Both the position numbers and the translations under genes were made by a program. The notes beneath the pieces were generated by a model. It saw only the letters and a list, made by a program, of their open reading frames with translations. It was not told the DNA's origin and made no database searches. DNA of 53,711 nucleotides from Gammaproteobacteria bacterium UBA3067. GTDB taxonomy: Bacteria > Pseudomonadota > Gammaproteobacteria > Pseudomonadales > UBA3067. Shown here one piece after another: positions 33,825 through 42,982 of the stretch. Within the stretch, counting starts at the first letter, position 1, and each line of letters opens with the position of its first letter. The stretch covers positions 33,756 through 87,466 of the forward strand of contig DFBZ01000118.1 of NCBI GenBank assembly GCA_002366835.1. The letters run 5' to 3'.

Positions 33825-35294
33825 ATGCTACGTATCGCCTTAGATGCACTCACTTTTGATGACGTGCTGCTCGTCCCAAACTACTCTGAAGTTTTACCCA
33901 AAGATGTAGATCTCAAAACTCGTGTGACAAAAGGGATAACCTTGAATGTCCCGCTGATGTCCGCCGCCATGGATACTGTGACTGAATCGAGGTTGTCAGT
34001 GGGCATGGCCCAGGAGGGTGGTATTGGGGTTTTGCACAAAAATATGACCATCGAAGATCAAGCACGCGAAGTGCGTGCCGTGAAGAAATTTGAAAGTGGT
34101 GTTATTAAAGATCCCTTAACTGTTTCTCCTAATGCCAGCATCGGTGATCTTATCGAGATTACTCAAACCAACAATATTTCTGGTTTGCCTGTGGTTGAAG
34201 GGGAGAACCTACTAGGTATCGTCACAAGCCGCGATCTGCGTTTTACGCAGAGAATGGAAGATGCGGTCACATCGATTATGACGCCGAAGGAGCGTCTGGT
34301 GACAGCTAAAGAGGGCACGTCGCTTGATGCAATAAAGTCCTTATTGCATACGCACCGTATCGAAAAAGTATTAATCGTTAACGATGATTTCAAACTGCGT
34401 GGCATGGTGACACTAAAGGATATTCGTAAGGCTGAAGCCTATCCCTATGCATGCAAAGACAGTGCTGGTCAGCTGAGGGTCGGTGCCGCAGTCGGAGTTG
34501 GTAAAGGTTCCAAGGATCGCGTTAAGGCTTTAATCAGTGCCGGTGTTGATATGTTGGTGGTAGATACAGCACATGGCCATTCAAAGGGTGTTATCGAAAC
34601 CGTGCGCTGGATCAAAGAAAGCTTCCGGGGTGTCGAGGTTGTCGGTGGCAATATTGCAACAGCGGATGCAGCAAAAGCCTTGGTGGACGCAGGTGCTGAT
34701 GGCGTCAAAGTGGGGATTGGCCCCGGTTCAATTTGTACCACTCGAATTATCGCAGGTGTGGGGGTTCCACAGATCAGTGCGATTTCGGAAGTTGCCAAGG
34801 TGACACGGGAAGCGGGCGTTTCCTTGATTGCCGACGGAGGTATTCGTTTCTCTGGTGATTTGGCCAAGGCAATCGCAGCAGGTGCTGATGTGGTAATGGT
34901 TGGCAGCTTGTTAGCGGGAACGGAAGAAGCGCCTGGAGAGGTGGAGTTATTTCAGGGGCGTTACTACAAAGCATACCGAGGCATGGGTTCTCTGGGTGCG
35001 ATGGGGCAGAGCGAAGGCTCAAGTGACCGTTATTTTCAAGATGCCTCCGCGGGCGTTGAGAAGTTGGTTCCTGAAGGGATTGAAGGGCGCGTTCCTTACA
35101 AAGGCCCAATGAATGCCATTATTCACCAGATGGTGGGAGGTTTGCGTTCCAGTATGGGCTATACCGGTTCGCGTGATTTAAATGAAATGCAGACTAAAAC
35201 CCAGTTCGTTAAGGTAACCGCAGCAGGCATGAAAGAAAGCCACGTTCATGATGTCACCATCACAAAAGAATCGCCCAACTACCGGCTAAGCTAA
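33825..35294 (+). CDS. guaB: inosine-5'-monophosphate dehydrogenase
   Basis: Catalyses IMP to XMP with NAD+, the committed step to GMP. TIM barrel with catalytic Cys304 in GPGSICTTRI, and a two-CBS insert at about 92-205. The flap RYFQDASAG and KGPMNAIIHQMVGG stretch are in place. 489 residues, one more than E. coli. It is followed by guaA after 150 bases that include a large hairpin. Confidence 0.97.
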   Translation: MLRIALDALTFDDVLLVPNYSEVLPKDVDLKTRVTKGITLNVPLMSAAMDTVTESRLSVGMAQEGGIGVLHKNMTIEDQAREVRAVKKFESGVIKDPLTVSPNASIGDLIEITQTNNISGLPVVEGENLLGIVTSRDLRFTQRMEDAVTSIMTPKERLVTAKEGTSLDAIKSLLHTHRIEKVLIVNDDFKLRGMVTLKDIRKAEAYPYACKDSAGQLRVGAAVGVGKGSKDRVKALISAGVDMLVVDTAHGHSKGVIETVRWIKESFRGVEVVGGNIATADAAKALVDAGADGVKVGIGPGSICTTRIIAGVGVPQISAISEVAKVTREAGVSLIADGGIRFSGDLAKAIAAGADVVMVGSLLAGTEEAPGEVELFQGRYYKAYRGMGSLGAMGQSEGSSDRYFQDASAGVEKLVPEGIEGRVPYKGPMNAIIHQMVGGLRSSMGYTGSRDLNEMQTKTQFVKVTAAGMKESHVHDVTITKESPNYRLS

Positions 35295-35341
35295 GTAGAG
35301 CTGCTTACTGACTCTTCTTTGCATATGGGTATTCACAAGGT

Positions 35342-35384
35342 TTGAAATAATAATGGGGCGATTACGGCCCCATTATTATTTCAA
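35342..35384 (+). terminator. 18-bp perfect inverted repeat between guaB and guaA
   Basis: TTGAAATAATAATGGGGC, seven-base loop, then its exact complement (35367-35384). The lower stem is all A/T, so the RNA ends in an A/U-rich arm without a separate U run. It could be an attenuator or terminator that reduces guaA readthrough, or a processing site. It is much longer than a typical terminator stem. Confidence 0.6.
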
Positions 35385-35444
35385 GTTATCGGGTTGTTTG
35401 TTAGGCACCCCTTTAATCAATCCTCCATTTCAGCGGAAAAAAAC

Positions 35445-37022
35445 ATGGCTCAAAATATACACCAGGAAAAAATATTAATTCTCGATTTCGGATCGCAATA
35501 TACGCAACTGATTGCACGCAGAGTGAGGGAAATTGGCGTTTATTGTGAACTTCGTGGATGCGAAATGGACGAACAAGCCATTAGAGACTTTGCTCCGAAG
35601 GCTATTATCCTGTCCGGTGGGCCTGAGTCGGTCACTTCCTCCGATACGCCGCGTGCACCGCAAGTGGTGTTCGAATTGGGCTGCCCGGTGCTGGGTATTT
35701 GCTACGGGCTGCAAACTATGGCAACCCAGTTGGGCGGGCAAGTGGAAGGTTCGGATACTTGTGAGTTTGGTTATGCCAAGGTGCAAGTGGTTGAAAACTG
35801 TCCTTTATTGGACGGTATAGAGGATCATGTTAATCAGGGTGGACAAGCTGAGCTTGATGTCTGGATGAGTCATGGGGACAAGGTGACGCAGGTGCCGCCT
35901 GGTTTTAAGTCTGTTGCTTCGACACAAAGTGCTCCTATAGTTGCAATTGCCGATACAAGCAGGCACTTCTACGGAGTGCAGTTTCACCCTGAGGTAACGC
36001 ATACCGCGCAGGGGGGGAGAATACTTGAGCGTTTCGTGAAGGATATTGCTGCTTGCCAATTACTTTGGAATCCAGCCAGTATTGTCAGCGATGCTATTGC
36101 GCGCATAAAACAACAAGTAGGAAATGAGCACGTTATCCTGGGCCTTTCCGGTGGTGTGGATTCCTCTGTTGTCGCAGCATTGCTTCACAAGGCCATTGGT
36201 GATCAGCTTACCTGTGTATTTGTGGATAACGGCCTTCTTCGCCACCAGGAGGGGGAGCAAGTTATGAGTATGTTTGCCAAGAACATGGGTGTTAAGGTGA
36301 TACGGGTAGATGCCGAGGAGATTTTTCTTTCCGGGCTTGCTGGTATTGATGATCCGGAAAAAAAGCGCAAAATAATTGGTAATAGCTTTATAGATATTTT
36401 TAATCAGGAATCTGAAAAGATCGCTGATGCCACTTGGCTTGCTCAGGGGACAATCTATCCGGATGTTATCGAGTCAGCAGGTATCAAAGCAGGTAAGGCC
36501 CATGTAATAAAGTCCCACCACAATGTGGGCGGTTTGCCAGAAGATATGAAGCTCAAGTTGCTGGAACCATTACGCGAGTTATTTAAAGACGAGGTGCGTA
36601 AAATAGGTCTGGAGTTAGGCTTGCCCTATGATATGGTTTATCGGCATCCTTTTCCTGGGCCTGGGTTAGGTGTGCGCATACTGGGTGAAGTTCAAAAGGA
36701 TTATGCGGATATTTTGCGTTTAGCCGACCATATTTTTATAGAAGAACTTCATAATGCCGATTTTTATCATAAAACAAGCCAGGCTTTTGCTGTGTTCTTG
36801 CCTGTGAAATCCGTCGGTGTGGTAGGGGATGCGCGTCGCTATGAATATGTTATAGCTCTGCGCGCTGTGGAAACCATAGATTTTATGACCGCTCGCTGGG
36901 CTCATTTACCCTATGAGCTTTTGGAGCAGGTCTCCAGCCGTATTATCAACGAAATTCCACAGGTGTCTCGTGTCGTTTATGATGTTTCTTCTAAGCCTCC
37001 GGCTACCATCGAGTGGGAATAA
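35445..37022 (+). CDS. guaA: GMP synthase (glutamine-hydrolysing)
   Basis: Converts XMP to GMP using ATP and glutamine. The N-terminal class I amidotransferase has Cys86 in GICYGLQ and His/Glu in FHPEVTHT. The ATP-pyrophosphatase loop is LGLSGGVDSS. The C-terminal dimerisation domain ends PPATIEWE, as in E. coli. ATG at 35445 gives 525 residues, equal to E. coli GuaA; an earlier in-frame start at 35394 is dismissed. Confidence 0.97.
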   Translation: MAQNIHQEKILILDFGSQYTQLIARRVREIGVYCELRGCEMDEQAIRDFAPKAIILSGGPESVTSSDTPRAPQVVFELGCPVLGICYGLQTMATQLGGQVEGSDTCEFGYAKVQVVENCPLLDGIEDHVNQGGQAELDVWMSHGDKVTQVPPGFKSVASTQSAPIVAIADTSRHFYGVQFHPEVTHTAQGGRILERFVKDIAACQLLWNPASIVSDAIARIKQQVGNEHVILGLSGGVDSSVVAALLHKAIGDQLTCVFVDNGLLRHQEGEQVMSMFAKNMGVKVIRVDAEEIFLSGLAGIDDPEKKRKIIGNSFIDIFNQESEKIADATWLAQGTIYPDVIESAGIKAGKAHVIKSHHNVGGLPEDMKLKLLEPLRELFKDEVRKIGLELGLPYDMVYRHPFPGPGLGVRILGEVQKDYADILRLADHIFIEELHNADFYHKTSQAFAVFLPVKSVGVVGDARRYEYVIALRAVETIDFMTARWAHLPYELLEQVSSRIINEIPQVSRVVYDVSSKPPATIEWE

Positions 37023-37136
37023 GGTGTTATGCTTCCTTGGTTAAGTGTATTATTATGGTAAAGTTGTCCTAGAGGGCGCTCCAAGCAGTAAAAATACGCG
37101 GACAATGTAATATTCATCTAAATAGGAAAGTATGTA

Positions 37137-37343
37137 ATGGCCAAAGGTACTGTAAAGTGGTTTAACGCGGATAAAGGTTACGGTTTTATCACTCCTGATG
37201 ATGGCGGGAAGGATCTTTTCGTACATCACTCAGAAATAAAAAATGGGGGTGGCTATGCGACCCTTAATGATGGGCAGGCAGTTGATTTTGAAATTGGCCA
37301 AGGCCAAAAAGGTCCGTGTGCGAACAATGTGGTTCCAGCTTAA
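37137..37343 (+). CDS. cold-shock-domain protein (CspA family)
   Basis: 68-residue single-stranded nucleic-acid-binding protein. RNP1-type KGYGFI and RNP2-type DLFVHHS are present. The start MAKGTVKWFNADKG is canonical. A 114-base leader separates it from guaA, and a strong terminator follows, so it is likely monocistronic. Whether it is cold-induced or constitutive cannot be read. Confidence 0.94.
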   Translation: MAKGTVKWFNADKGYGFITPDDGGKDLFVHHSEIKNGGGYATLNDGQAVDFEIGQGQKGPCANNVVPA

Positions 37344-37355
37344 CGCTAAACCAGC

Positions 37356-37658
37356 TTAGTAGGTATTCGCAGCATTTCTGGGCTTCCTGTCATCTTCGAC
37401 GGGCCAGGAAACAGGGCTGACACGATGTGTCAGCCCTGTTTGTATATTTTTATTCAAGGTAGCTTGTTCTAAGGTACCAGTCTTTGCTAAAGCATCGACT
37501 TGTTCTTCTCTCTTCAGAGCCTGATCGTCTGCATTTCCTAATGCCTCGCGGGGCTCGGTTGTACCGTATAGTGCTCTTTCGACGTTTTTGACTCCCTCTT
37601 CTATCGCTAAACATACGTCACTCGTCGCTTGGGTCGTTTGCGGCCCCGTTTTTATCAC
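37356..37658 (-). CDS. uncertain hypothetical protein
   Basis: A 100-codon frame from GTG at 37658 reading ATSDVCLAIEEGVKNVERAL, EPREALGNADDQALKREEQV and onward, which has an ordinary soluble-protein composition. Against it: no ribosome site, and its 3' third is the complement of the cold-shock terminator. Possibly a decayed or spurious frame. If it is not a gene, 37344-37907 holds only the terminator and a palindrome at 37828-37842. Confidence 0.25.
   Translation of the reverse strand: MIKTGPQTTQATSDVCLAIEEGVKNVERALYGTTEPREALGNADDQALKREEQVDALAKTGTLEQATLNKNIQTGLTHRVSPVSWPVEDDRKPRNAANTY
37409..37452 (+). terminator. rho-independent terminator of the cold-shock gene
   Basis: A 15-bp perfect stem (37409-37423 with 37427-37441) and a three-base loop, followed by GTATATTTTTATT. 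It begins 66 bases after the stop codon. Confidence 0.8.
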
Positions 37659-37907
37659 AAGGACATCAGTTTTCTCAGGTAGAGAAACTACCTTTTAAAG
37701 GCATGAGTTTAAGGGGGGTTGCGCTGTATCCCAAGGCTAAGCTTCTTAAATAAGCGAGCGGGATAAGTAATTTTGGTTAATTTAAAATGAAAACAAGGAG
37801 GAAGCAACTTCATCAGGTATATATGTTGTGACAATGTGTCACGTTTCGTAAGCGAGTGTAACGGGGTCTCAGCTTGTTGGCGCTCGTTGCCACCTTGCAC
37901 TATGCGG

Positions 37908-38402
37908 TTAGCCTAATTGAAAGCGGCCACTTTTATTAAATTCAAGCAGGTGGTTCAGCAAGGTGGAGGTGCCTACGGATAGGTTTTCGGGTAAGCCTTT
38001 CGTATCGAAAAAGCGCAGGTCAAGGCTTTCCTCTGGTTCGGGAGTTAGTTTTCCCTGCCAGCGTTTGACGAGGAAACACAGCGCAAAGTAGTGGGTCACA
38101 TCACCATTGGGGTAATGAAAGGTGTTATCGTTTGGCTGTGAGAGGCTTGCAAAGGGAGTAAGGTCTTTTTTGTCGACTATAAGCCCCGTTTCTTCCCTAA
38201 GTTCACTGGTGGCGATTTCAGCAAAACCTTGGTTTTGCTCAGCTCCGCCGCCGGGAAAGCCCCACTTTTTGTTGTCTGCTCGCTGTTGTAATAAAAGATG
38301 GCCGTCGGAGTTTTCCACCACGATGGCGGCGGCGGGCATTAAGAGTTTTTTCTGGCCAAGATGCTGTCGAAGTTGCCAGATGTAGGAATCTTTGTAGGCC
38401 AA
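37908..38402 (-). CDS. Nudix hydrolase with a degenerate Nudix box
   Basis: 164 residues. The Nudix box region GGGAEQNQGFAEIATSELRE, then ETGLIV, keeps the metal-binding ELREE glutamates. However, the conserved Arg is replaced by Ser and the earlier Glu by Gln (consensus G-x5-E-x7-REUxEExGU). The preceding LLLQQRADNKKWGFPGGG matches the family. Start TTG at 38402 without a clear ribosome site; the next in-frame ATG would remove the N-terminal strand. Substrate unknown. Confidence 0.8.
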   Translation of the reverse strand: MAYKDSYIWQLRQHLGQKKLLMPAAAIVVENSDGHLLLQQRADNKKWGFPGGGAEQNQGFAEIATSELREETGLIVDKKDLTPFASLSQPNDNTFHYPNGDVTHYFALCFLVKRWQGKLTPEPEESLDLRFFDTKGLPENLSVGTSTLLNHLLEFNKSGRFQLG

Positions 38403-38462
38403 AAGTTAAGTTCGCTCGTTTCTGAGTTGAGCCGGTACATGGCTCGAGTTTAGAAGTCACTG

Positions 38463-39137
38463 ATGGAAAATACTTATACTATGACAAAAGATAGCACTTC
38501 TTATCAAACGATTGAAAGTATTACTCTGGATGATTATGCCCAGCGTGCTGAGCAGTTCTGGCTGGGAACCAGGGATCATGACGTTAGCCAAAACTATCAG
38601 GCCTTTTTGTCAGCAATGCCGGACAAGAAGGGCTTGGATATACTGGATTTTGGGTGTGGCCCAGGTCGTGATCTGTACTACTTTTCGAAGCAAGGGCATA
38701 AGCCTGTTGGTTTGGATGGATGTAAGCCATTTTGTGAAAGGGCGCGGGTCTATAGTGGTTGCGAGGTTCTTGAGCAGAGTTTTTTTGCGCTTGACCTAGA
38801 AAGTGAGCGCTTTGATGGGATATTTGCCAACGCATCTTTATTTCATGTGCCCTCGGAAGAACTACCAAGGGTATTGAAGGAATTTAATCAGGCGCTTCGT
38901 CCTGGGGGTGTTTTGTTTACATCCAGCCCTCGGGGAAGCTCGGAAGGTTGGAACGGTAGCCGTTACGGTTGTTTTATGGAGTTTGAACAATATCAGGAAT
39001 ATCTTACTCAGGCGGGTTTTTCTGTTTTATCTCATTACTATCGACCGAAGGATAAGCCGAGAGAGGAGCAACCTTGGTTGGCCGTGGTGAGTAAAAAAAC
39101 AGCCTATAAGTCAGGTTCTGGTAGCCGCCATATATAG
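38463..39137 (+). CDS. class I SAM-dependent methyltransferase
   Basis: 224 residues with the SAM-binding motif I ILDFGCGPGRDLYYF and the acidic end of strand 2 in VGLDGCKPFC. FDGIFANASLFHVPSEELP is motif IV-like, and LRPGGVLFTSSPRG is the post-catalytic strand. Related small methyltransferases act on diverse small molecules; nothing here fixes the substrate. Divergent from the Nudix gene (60 bases between starts). Its last 34 bases overlap the convergent YbaN-like gene. Confidence 0.85.
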   Translation: MENTYTMTKDSTSYQTIESITLDDYAQRAEQFWLGTRDHDVSQNYQAFLSAMPDKKGLDILDFGCGPGRDLYYFSKQGHKPVGLDGCKPFCERARVYSGCEVLEQSFFALDLESERFDGIFANASLFHVPSEELPRVLKEFNQALRPGGVLFTSSPRGSSEGWNGSRYGCFMEFEQYQEYLTQAGFSVLSHYYRPKDKPREEQPWLAVVSKKTAYKSGSGSRHI

Positions 39138-39526
39138 GTGGAAACGGCAAGCCCAGTGCAAAGCAATAAAATTCTCACCTGCCATAAAGGCACAATAAGC
39201 ATGGATAGCCCCATTGTTAGCCACATCGTCATCAGGGTATAACGCTTAGCCTTGCGAGGAATGCCACGGCCATCTAGGTAGGCGAGGATGTACTTGCTTA
39301 AAACGGGGTGGCTGATTAGCCAAGCGTAAAAACTTTCTGAGCTACGCACATAGCACGCAGCGGCAAGCAGCAGAAAAGGTGTAGTAGGCAATACGGGTAA
39401 AAAAATACCCAGAACCCCTAACGCGATGGAAATGCTTCCTGTCGCTAGCAGAATGAGGCGAACAGCGCTATTCGAAACGAGGCGGGTGTTGGGTGTGTTT
39501 TGATGAGGGTCATTTGTCATAGCCAT
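39104..39526 (-). CDS. YbaN-family (DUF454) inner-membrane protein
   Basis: 140 residues. The DUF454 core is clear: GSISIALGVLGIFLPVLPTT, then PFLLLAAACYVRSSESFYAW and YLDGRGIPRKAKRYTL. Predicted TM segments at about 25-55 and a hairpin at about 97-130. Family function unknown. Overlaps the methyltransferase 3' end tail-to-tail. Confidence 0.88.
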   Translation of the reverse strand: MAMTNDPHQNTPNTRLVSNSAVRLILLATGSISIALGVLGIFLPVLPTTPFLLLAAACYVRSSESFYAWLISHPVLSKYILAYLDGRGIPRKAKRYTLMTMWLTMGLSMLIVPLWQVRILLLCTGLAVSTYIWRLPEPDL

Positions 39527-39554
39527 TACTTAAATCTAGCATGCTGTGGGTAAA

Positions 39555-39726
39555 GGGCATCTCTAAAAATTGCCTTTTTACCCGGTAGCGGAGTCAGCTC
39601 CGTACTCAACTCCTCATGTAGCCCTTGCACACTCGGCTTTGGCTTCCTGCGTCGCTCTACCTTGTGCGGGTTTCCGTGCGGTGCTTCCTTGCTCTCGAAT
39701 AAAAACTCTAATTTTTAGAGATGCCC
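39555..39726. mobile_element. MITE-like element, copy 1 (172 bp, shortened)
   Basis: Ends are inverted: GGGCATCTCTAAAAATT at the left and AATTTTTAGAGATGCCC at the right. The inside (TCAGCTCCGTACTCAACTCC onward) is shared with copies at 42982 and 49980, but about 64 bp of the middle, including the GGTTCC palindrome, is missing. No transposase. Flanks TAAA and TTAA are only a near-match for a 4-bp target duplication. It lies 68 bases upstream of lolC and contains no real gene, although one reading frame stays open through it into lolC. Confidence 0.8.
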
Positions 39727-39794
39727 TTAAGGTAAAGTGCATTTTGTCGACGGGGAATGTGGGTCATTTCTTTTTAAATGGAGTTTGTGCTTTA

Positions 39795-41039
39795 ATGCGC
39801 GGCATGTTTAAACCCCTGTCTATCTATATCGGTCGGCGCTATTTACGCGCAAAACGACGTAGCCATTTTATTTCGTTTATTTCCCTTTCGTCCATCTTTG
39901 GCCTGGCATTAAGTATTGCGGTTTTGATTACTGTGTTGTCCGTTATCAATGGTTTTCAAAGAGAGTTGGAGCAGCGCATTTTAGGACTTATTCCCCAGGC
40001 CAAACTGTACAGTTATGAGCCGATGGCTGACTGGGAGTTTACTGCTAGCCAGCTTATCACAGACGAAGAGGTTCAAGGTGTCGCGCCCTTTAACGAGCTA
40101 CAGGGCATGTTAAGTGCGAACAAACACGTTAAGCCTGCATTTGTTACGGGCATCGATCCAGCTTATGAAAAGGATGTTTCTATCCTGGAAGGTTTTATCA
40201 ATAATGGTTCTCTGGGTCTGCTCACACCGGGCGCTTACGGCATTATTATGGATGCCGTTACAGCCAGAGAGCTTGGTCTTATAGTAGGTGACAAAGTTAC
40301 CTTGATACTGCCAGAAGCATCGATATCCCCTGCGGGCTTATTGCCGCGCTTTAAACGTTTTACCCTAAAAGCCACCTTTTCAACCGGAGCTGATGTAGGG
40401 AAGTATATGGTGCTCATTCACTATCAGGATGCGGCGCGGGTATTACGGCAAGTGGGCAAGGTGCATGGTTTTCGACTGAAGGTAAAAGACCTTTTTATTG
40501 CCCCCGAAGTAGCTTGGCGTTTAAGTCATGCTTTGCCAGGAAACTTTTACCCGAGCGACTGGACCCGTAGCCACGGTTCCCTTTATCAGGCGATTCGGAT
40601 GCAGAAGGGCATGATTGCCTTATTGTTGCTGTTAATTGTCGCGGTCGCTGTGTTTAATATTGTGGCAAGTTTGGTGATGCTGGTGAATGATAAAAAGGCG
40701 GATATCGCCATTTTGCGTACTTTGGGTCTCAGCTCATTTGGCGTTATGCGAATCTTTATCGTGCAGGGTTTTTTTATTGGTGTTATCGGTAGTGTTATTG
40801 GTGTGTTGCTGGGGCTGGTGTTTTCCTCTGTGTTGAGCGACCTGCATGCCGGCCTGGAAGCCTTGTTTAATTTGAATTTACTGGAATCCTACTTTATTCA
40901 TTACTTACCCACCGAAATACGACTTTCAGATGTTGTGGGAACAGCGGTGATGGGGCTTTTTCTAACGGTGTTGGCGTCTATCTATCCAGCCTGGCGGGCA
41001 TCTAAAACCGAACCGGCCGATGAGTTGCGCCATGAGTAA
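39795..41039 (+). CDS. lolC: lipoprotein-releasing ABC transporter permease LolC
   Basis: One of the two membrane subunits of LolCDE, which extracts outer-membrane lipoproteins from the inner membrane and hands them to LolA. TM1 at about 28-55 (IFGLALSIAVLITVLSVINGF), then a large periplasmic domain with HGFRLKVK, and three C-terminal TMs (from VAVAVFNIVASLVMLV). ATG 39795 has a GGAG 11 bases upstream; ATG 39804 is also possible. The reading frame is open back to 39570, but that part is inside a repeat element. 414 residues. Confidence 0.92.
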   Translation: MRGMFKPLSIYIGRRYLRAKRRSHFISFISLSSIFGLALSIAVLITVLSVINGFQRELEQRILGLIPQAKLYSYEPMADWEFTASQLITDEEVQGVAPFNELQGMLSANKHVKPAFVTGIDPAYEKDVSILEGFINNGSLGLLTPGAYGIIMDAVTARELGLIVGDKVTLILPEASISPAGLLPRFKRFTLKATFSTGADVGKYMVLIHYQDAARVLRQVGKVHGFRLKVKDLFIAPEVAWRLSHALPGNFYPSDWTRSHGSLYQAIRMQKGMIALLLLLIVAVAVFNIVASLVMLVNDKKADIAILRTLGLSSFGVMRIFIVQGFFIGVIGSVIGVLLGLVFSSVLSDLHAGLEALFNLNLLESYFIHYLPTEIRLSDVVGTAVMGLFLTVLASIYPAWRASKTEPADELRHE

Positions 41040-42291
41040 GTCTAGGGATTTTAGCTTGGCCTTATTTATTGGCGCTCGTTATGCGAGTACGCGTCGAGGG
41101 AATGGTTTTGTTTCCTTTCTTTCCCTTTTCTCTGGTTTAGGGATTACCTTGGGCGTTGCGGTTTTAATTATTGTTATGTCTGTTATGAATGGCTTTGAAT
41201 CTGAGCTACACACGCGCATCTTGGGTATGGTGACTCATGTTACGGTAAAAAAATCGCCTGATCAGAATGCCCATATTGAAAACTGGGAAGCTCTCACTCA
41301 AAAGCTCGGTGCCATGCCCGAAGTGCTGGCAGTTGCACCCGTGGTGAAAATGCAGGGGATGTTAAGCTCCCGTGGCGCTGTAGGCGGGGTGGAGCTTAAT
41401 GGCATTCTGCCTGACAAAGAAAAGGGCGTTTCTGTGTTTCCCGATCACATGGTCCGGGGCGAGGTAGAGCACCTTCAGTACAATGAAAATGGATTGATTG
41501 TTGGAGCGACTTTAGCGCAGAAACTGGCGCTTAATATGGGCGACAAGGTTACTTTCGTTTACCCCCAGGCCACTGAAAAAGGAGCGGGTGTTATCCCACG
41601 CTTTAAACAGTTCGAGGTCAGCGGAATATTTTCGGTGGGCTCTGAATACGATCAGCTTTTTGTTGCTACGCATATCGATACGGCAGGACAGTTTTTAAAC
41701 CAGCCTGGACTGGTGTCCGGTATAAGACTCAAGTTGGATGATTTGTATCGTGCCCCGCTGGTAAAGCGCGAGATTCAACAAATGCTGGGTAAGCATTACG
41801 TTGTTGAAGACTGGTCTGTTACGCACGGAAATTTTTTCCGGGCGGTTAGCCTTGAAAAAAGTATGATGGGCTTTTTATTGCTTCTTATCGTGGCAATTGC
41901 AGCCTTTAACATTGTCTCCAGTTTGGTCATGCTGGTGTCGGATAAAACCGTAGATATCGCTATTCTGAGGACCCTGGGGGCAAGTGACCGGGTTATCGTG
42001 CAGGTATTTATTATTCAAGGCATGATCGTTGGCTTGATAGGTGCGCTATTCGGGACGGCAATTGGCGTGGTGGTTTCCCAAAACCTTGCTCAGTGGGTGA
42101 AAGTTCTGGAGAATAATTTTCATATCGATTTCTTTGATGCCTATTTTTTGAGCTACCTGCCAACGCAAGTGGAGTGGCTGGATGTCATTGTCATATCAAT
42201 CAGCGCCATCCTTATGGCCTTGTTGGCGACCTTATACCCGGCCCGAAAGGCCGCAGAAATAGAACCGATTGAGGCCTTTCATTATGACTGA
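41032..42291 (+). CDS. lolE: lipoprotein-releasing ABC transporter permease LolE
   Basis: Second membrane subunit of LolCDE, about 419 residues, homologous to LolC. N-terminal FIGARYASTRRGNGFVSFLS, TM1 at about 22-50 (ITLGVAVLIIVMSVMNGFE), C-terminal TMs from IVAIAAFNIVSSLVMLVSDK. ATG 41032 overlaps the lolC stop by 8 bases, implying coupled translation; ATG 41020 is a possible alternative. The names LolC and LolE are assigned by gene order, since the two are hard to tell apart by sequence. Confidence 0.9.
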   Translation: MSKSRDFSLALFIGARYASTRRGNGFVSFLSLFSGLGITLGVAVLIIVMSVMNGFESELHTRILGMVTHVTVKKSPDQNAHIENWEALTQKLGAMPEVLAVAPVVKMQGMLSSRGAVGGVELNGILPDKEKGVSVFPDHMVRGEVEHLQYNENGLIVGATLAQKLALNMGDKVTFVYPQATEKGAGVIPRFKQFEVSGIFSVGSEYDQLFVATHIDTAGQFLNQPGLVSGIRLKLDDLYRAPLVKREIQQMLGKHYVVEDWSVTHGNFFRAVSLEKSMMGFLLLLIVAIAAFNIVSSLVMLVSDKTVDIAILRTLGASDRVIVQVFIIQGMIVGLIGALFGTAIGVVVSQNLAQWVKVLENNFHIDFFDAYFLSYLPTQVEWLDVIVISISAILMALLATLYPARKAAEIEPIEAFHYD

Positions 42292-42982
42292 ACCTGTGGT
42301 GCTTGAATGCGTGGCGTTAAATAAAGAGTTTGTTGAAGGGCCGGAGCCGGTCAGAGTATTAAAAGATATCAATATGCAGGTTAAGCAGGGCGAGCGCGTG
42401 GCTATTGTTGGCAACTCTGGTTCAGGTAAAACAACCTTGTTGAACCTCTTGGGGGGGCTTGATTTGCCGAGTTCCGGTTATGTGAAAGTGGCCGGAAAAA
42501 ATTTGAATGACATGAGCGGGAATCAACGGGGGCAACTCAGAAACCGGCATATTGGTTTTATCTATCAGTTTCATCACCTTCTACCTGAGTTTAGTGCCTT
42601 AGAAAACGTTTCTATGCCCTTGCTTATTCGTGGTGAATCGCGCTCAACAAGCAAAGGGCAGGCGGAAGAATTATTAGAGGCAGTGGGGCTAGAACACAGA
42701 TTACAACATAAACCTTCTGAGCTATCAGGGGGTGAGAGACAGCGCGTCGCCATAGCGCGAGCACTGGTGACCAGGCCCTCTTGCGTGCTGGCTGATGAAC
42801 CTACGGGCAACCTGGATAGCCATACGGCACAAACTATTCTGGATATGATGAATGAGCTTAACCAGCGTTTTAATATCAGCTTTGTGACCGTGACTCATTC
42901 TCATGCGCTGGCAGTTATGGCGAAAAAAATTTTGAAAATGGAGGACGGCAGGCTTAAGGAAATAGAGCCAGGAGCCCTCTAG
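42284..42982 (+). CDS. lolD: lipoprotein-releasing ABC transporter ATPase LolD
   Basis: ATP-binding subunit of LolCDE. Walker A GNSGSGKTTL, signature LSGGERQRVAIARAL, Walker B VLADEPTGNLD, H-loop THSHAL. 232 residues, starting at ATG 42284, which overlaps the lolE stop. The final G of its TAG stop (42980-42982) is the first base of the inserted MITE-like element copy 2. Confidence 0.94.
   Translation: MTEPVVLECVALNKEFVEGPEPVRVLKDINMQVKQGERVAIVGNSGSGKTTLLNLLGGLDLPSSGYVKVAGKNLNDMSGNQRGQLRNRHIGFIYQFHHLLPEFSALENVSMPLLIRGESRSTSKGQAEELLEAVGLEHRLQHKPSELSGGERQRVAIARALVTRPSCVLADEPTGNLDSHTAQTILDMMNELNQRFNISFVTVTHSHALAVMAKKILKMEDGRLKEIEPGAL

Noticed and set aside
37828..37842. GTGACA-ATG-TGTCAC palindrome
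   Set aside because: Only 6-bp arms, no adjacent promoter or T run; function cannot be argued.
39570..39794. Long in-frame extension upstream of lolC
   Set aside because: It lies mostly inside the MITE-like element and repeats as spurious frames in the other copies (42997-43209, 50052-50300); LolC homology starts near 39795-39804.
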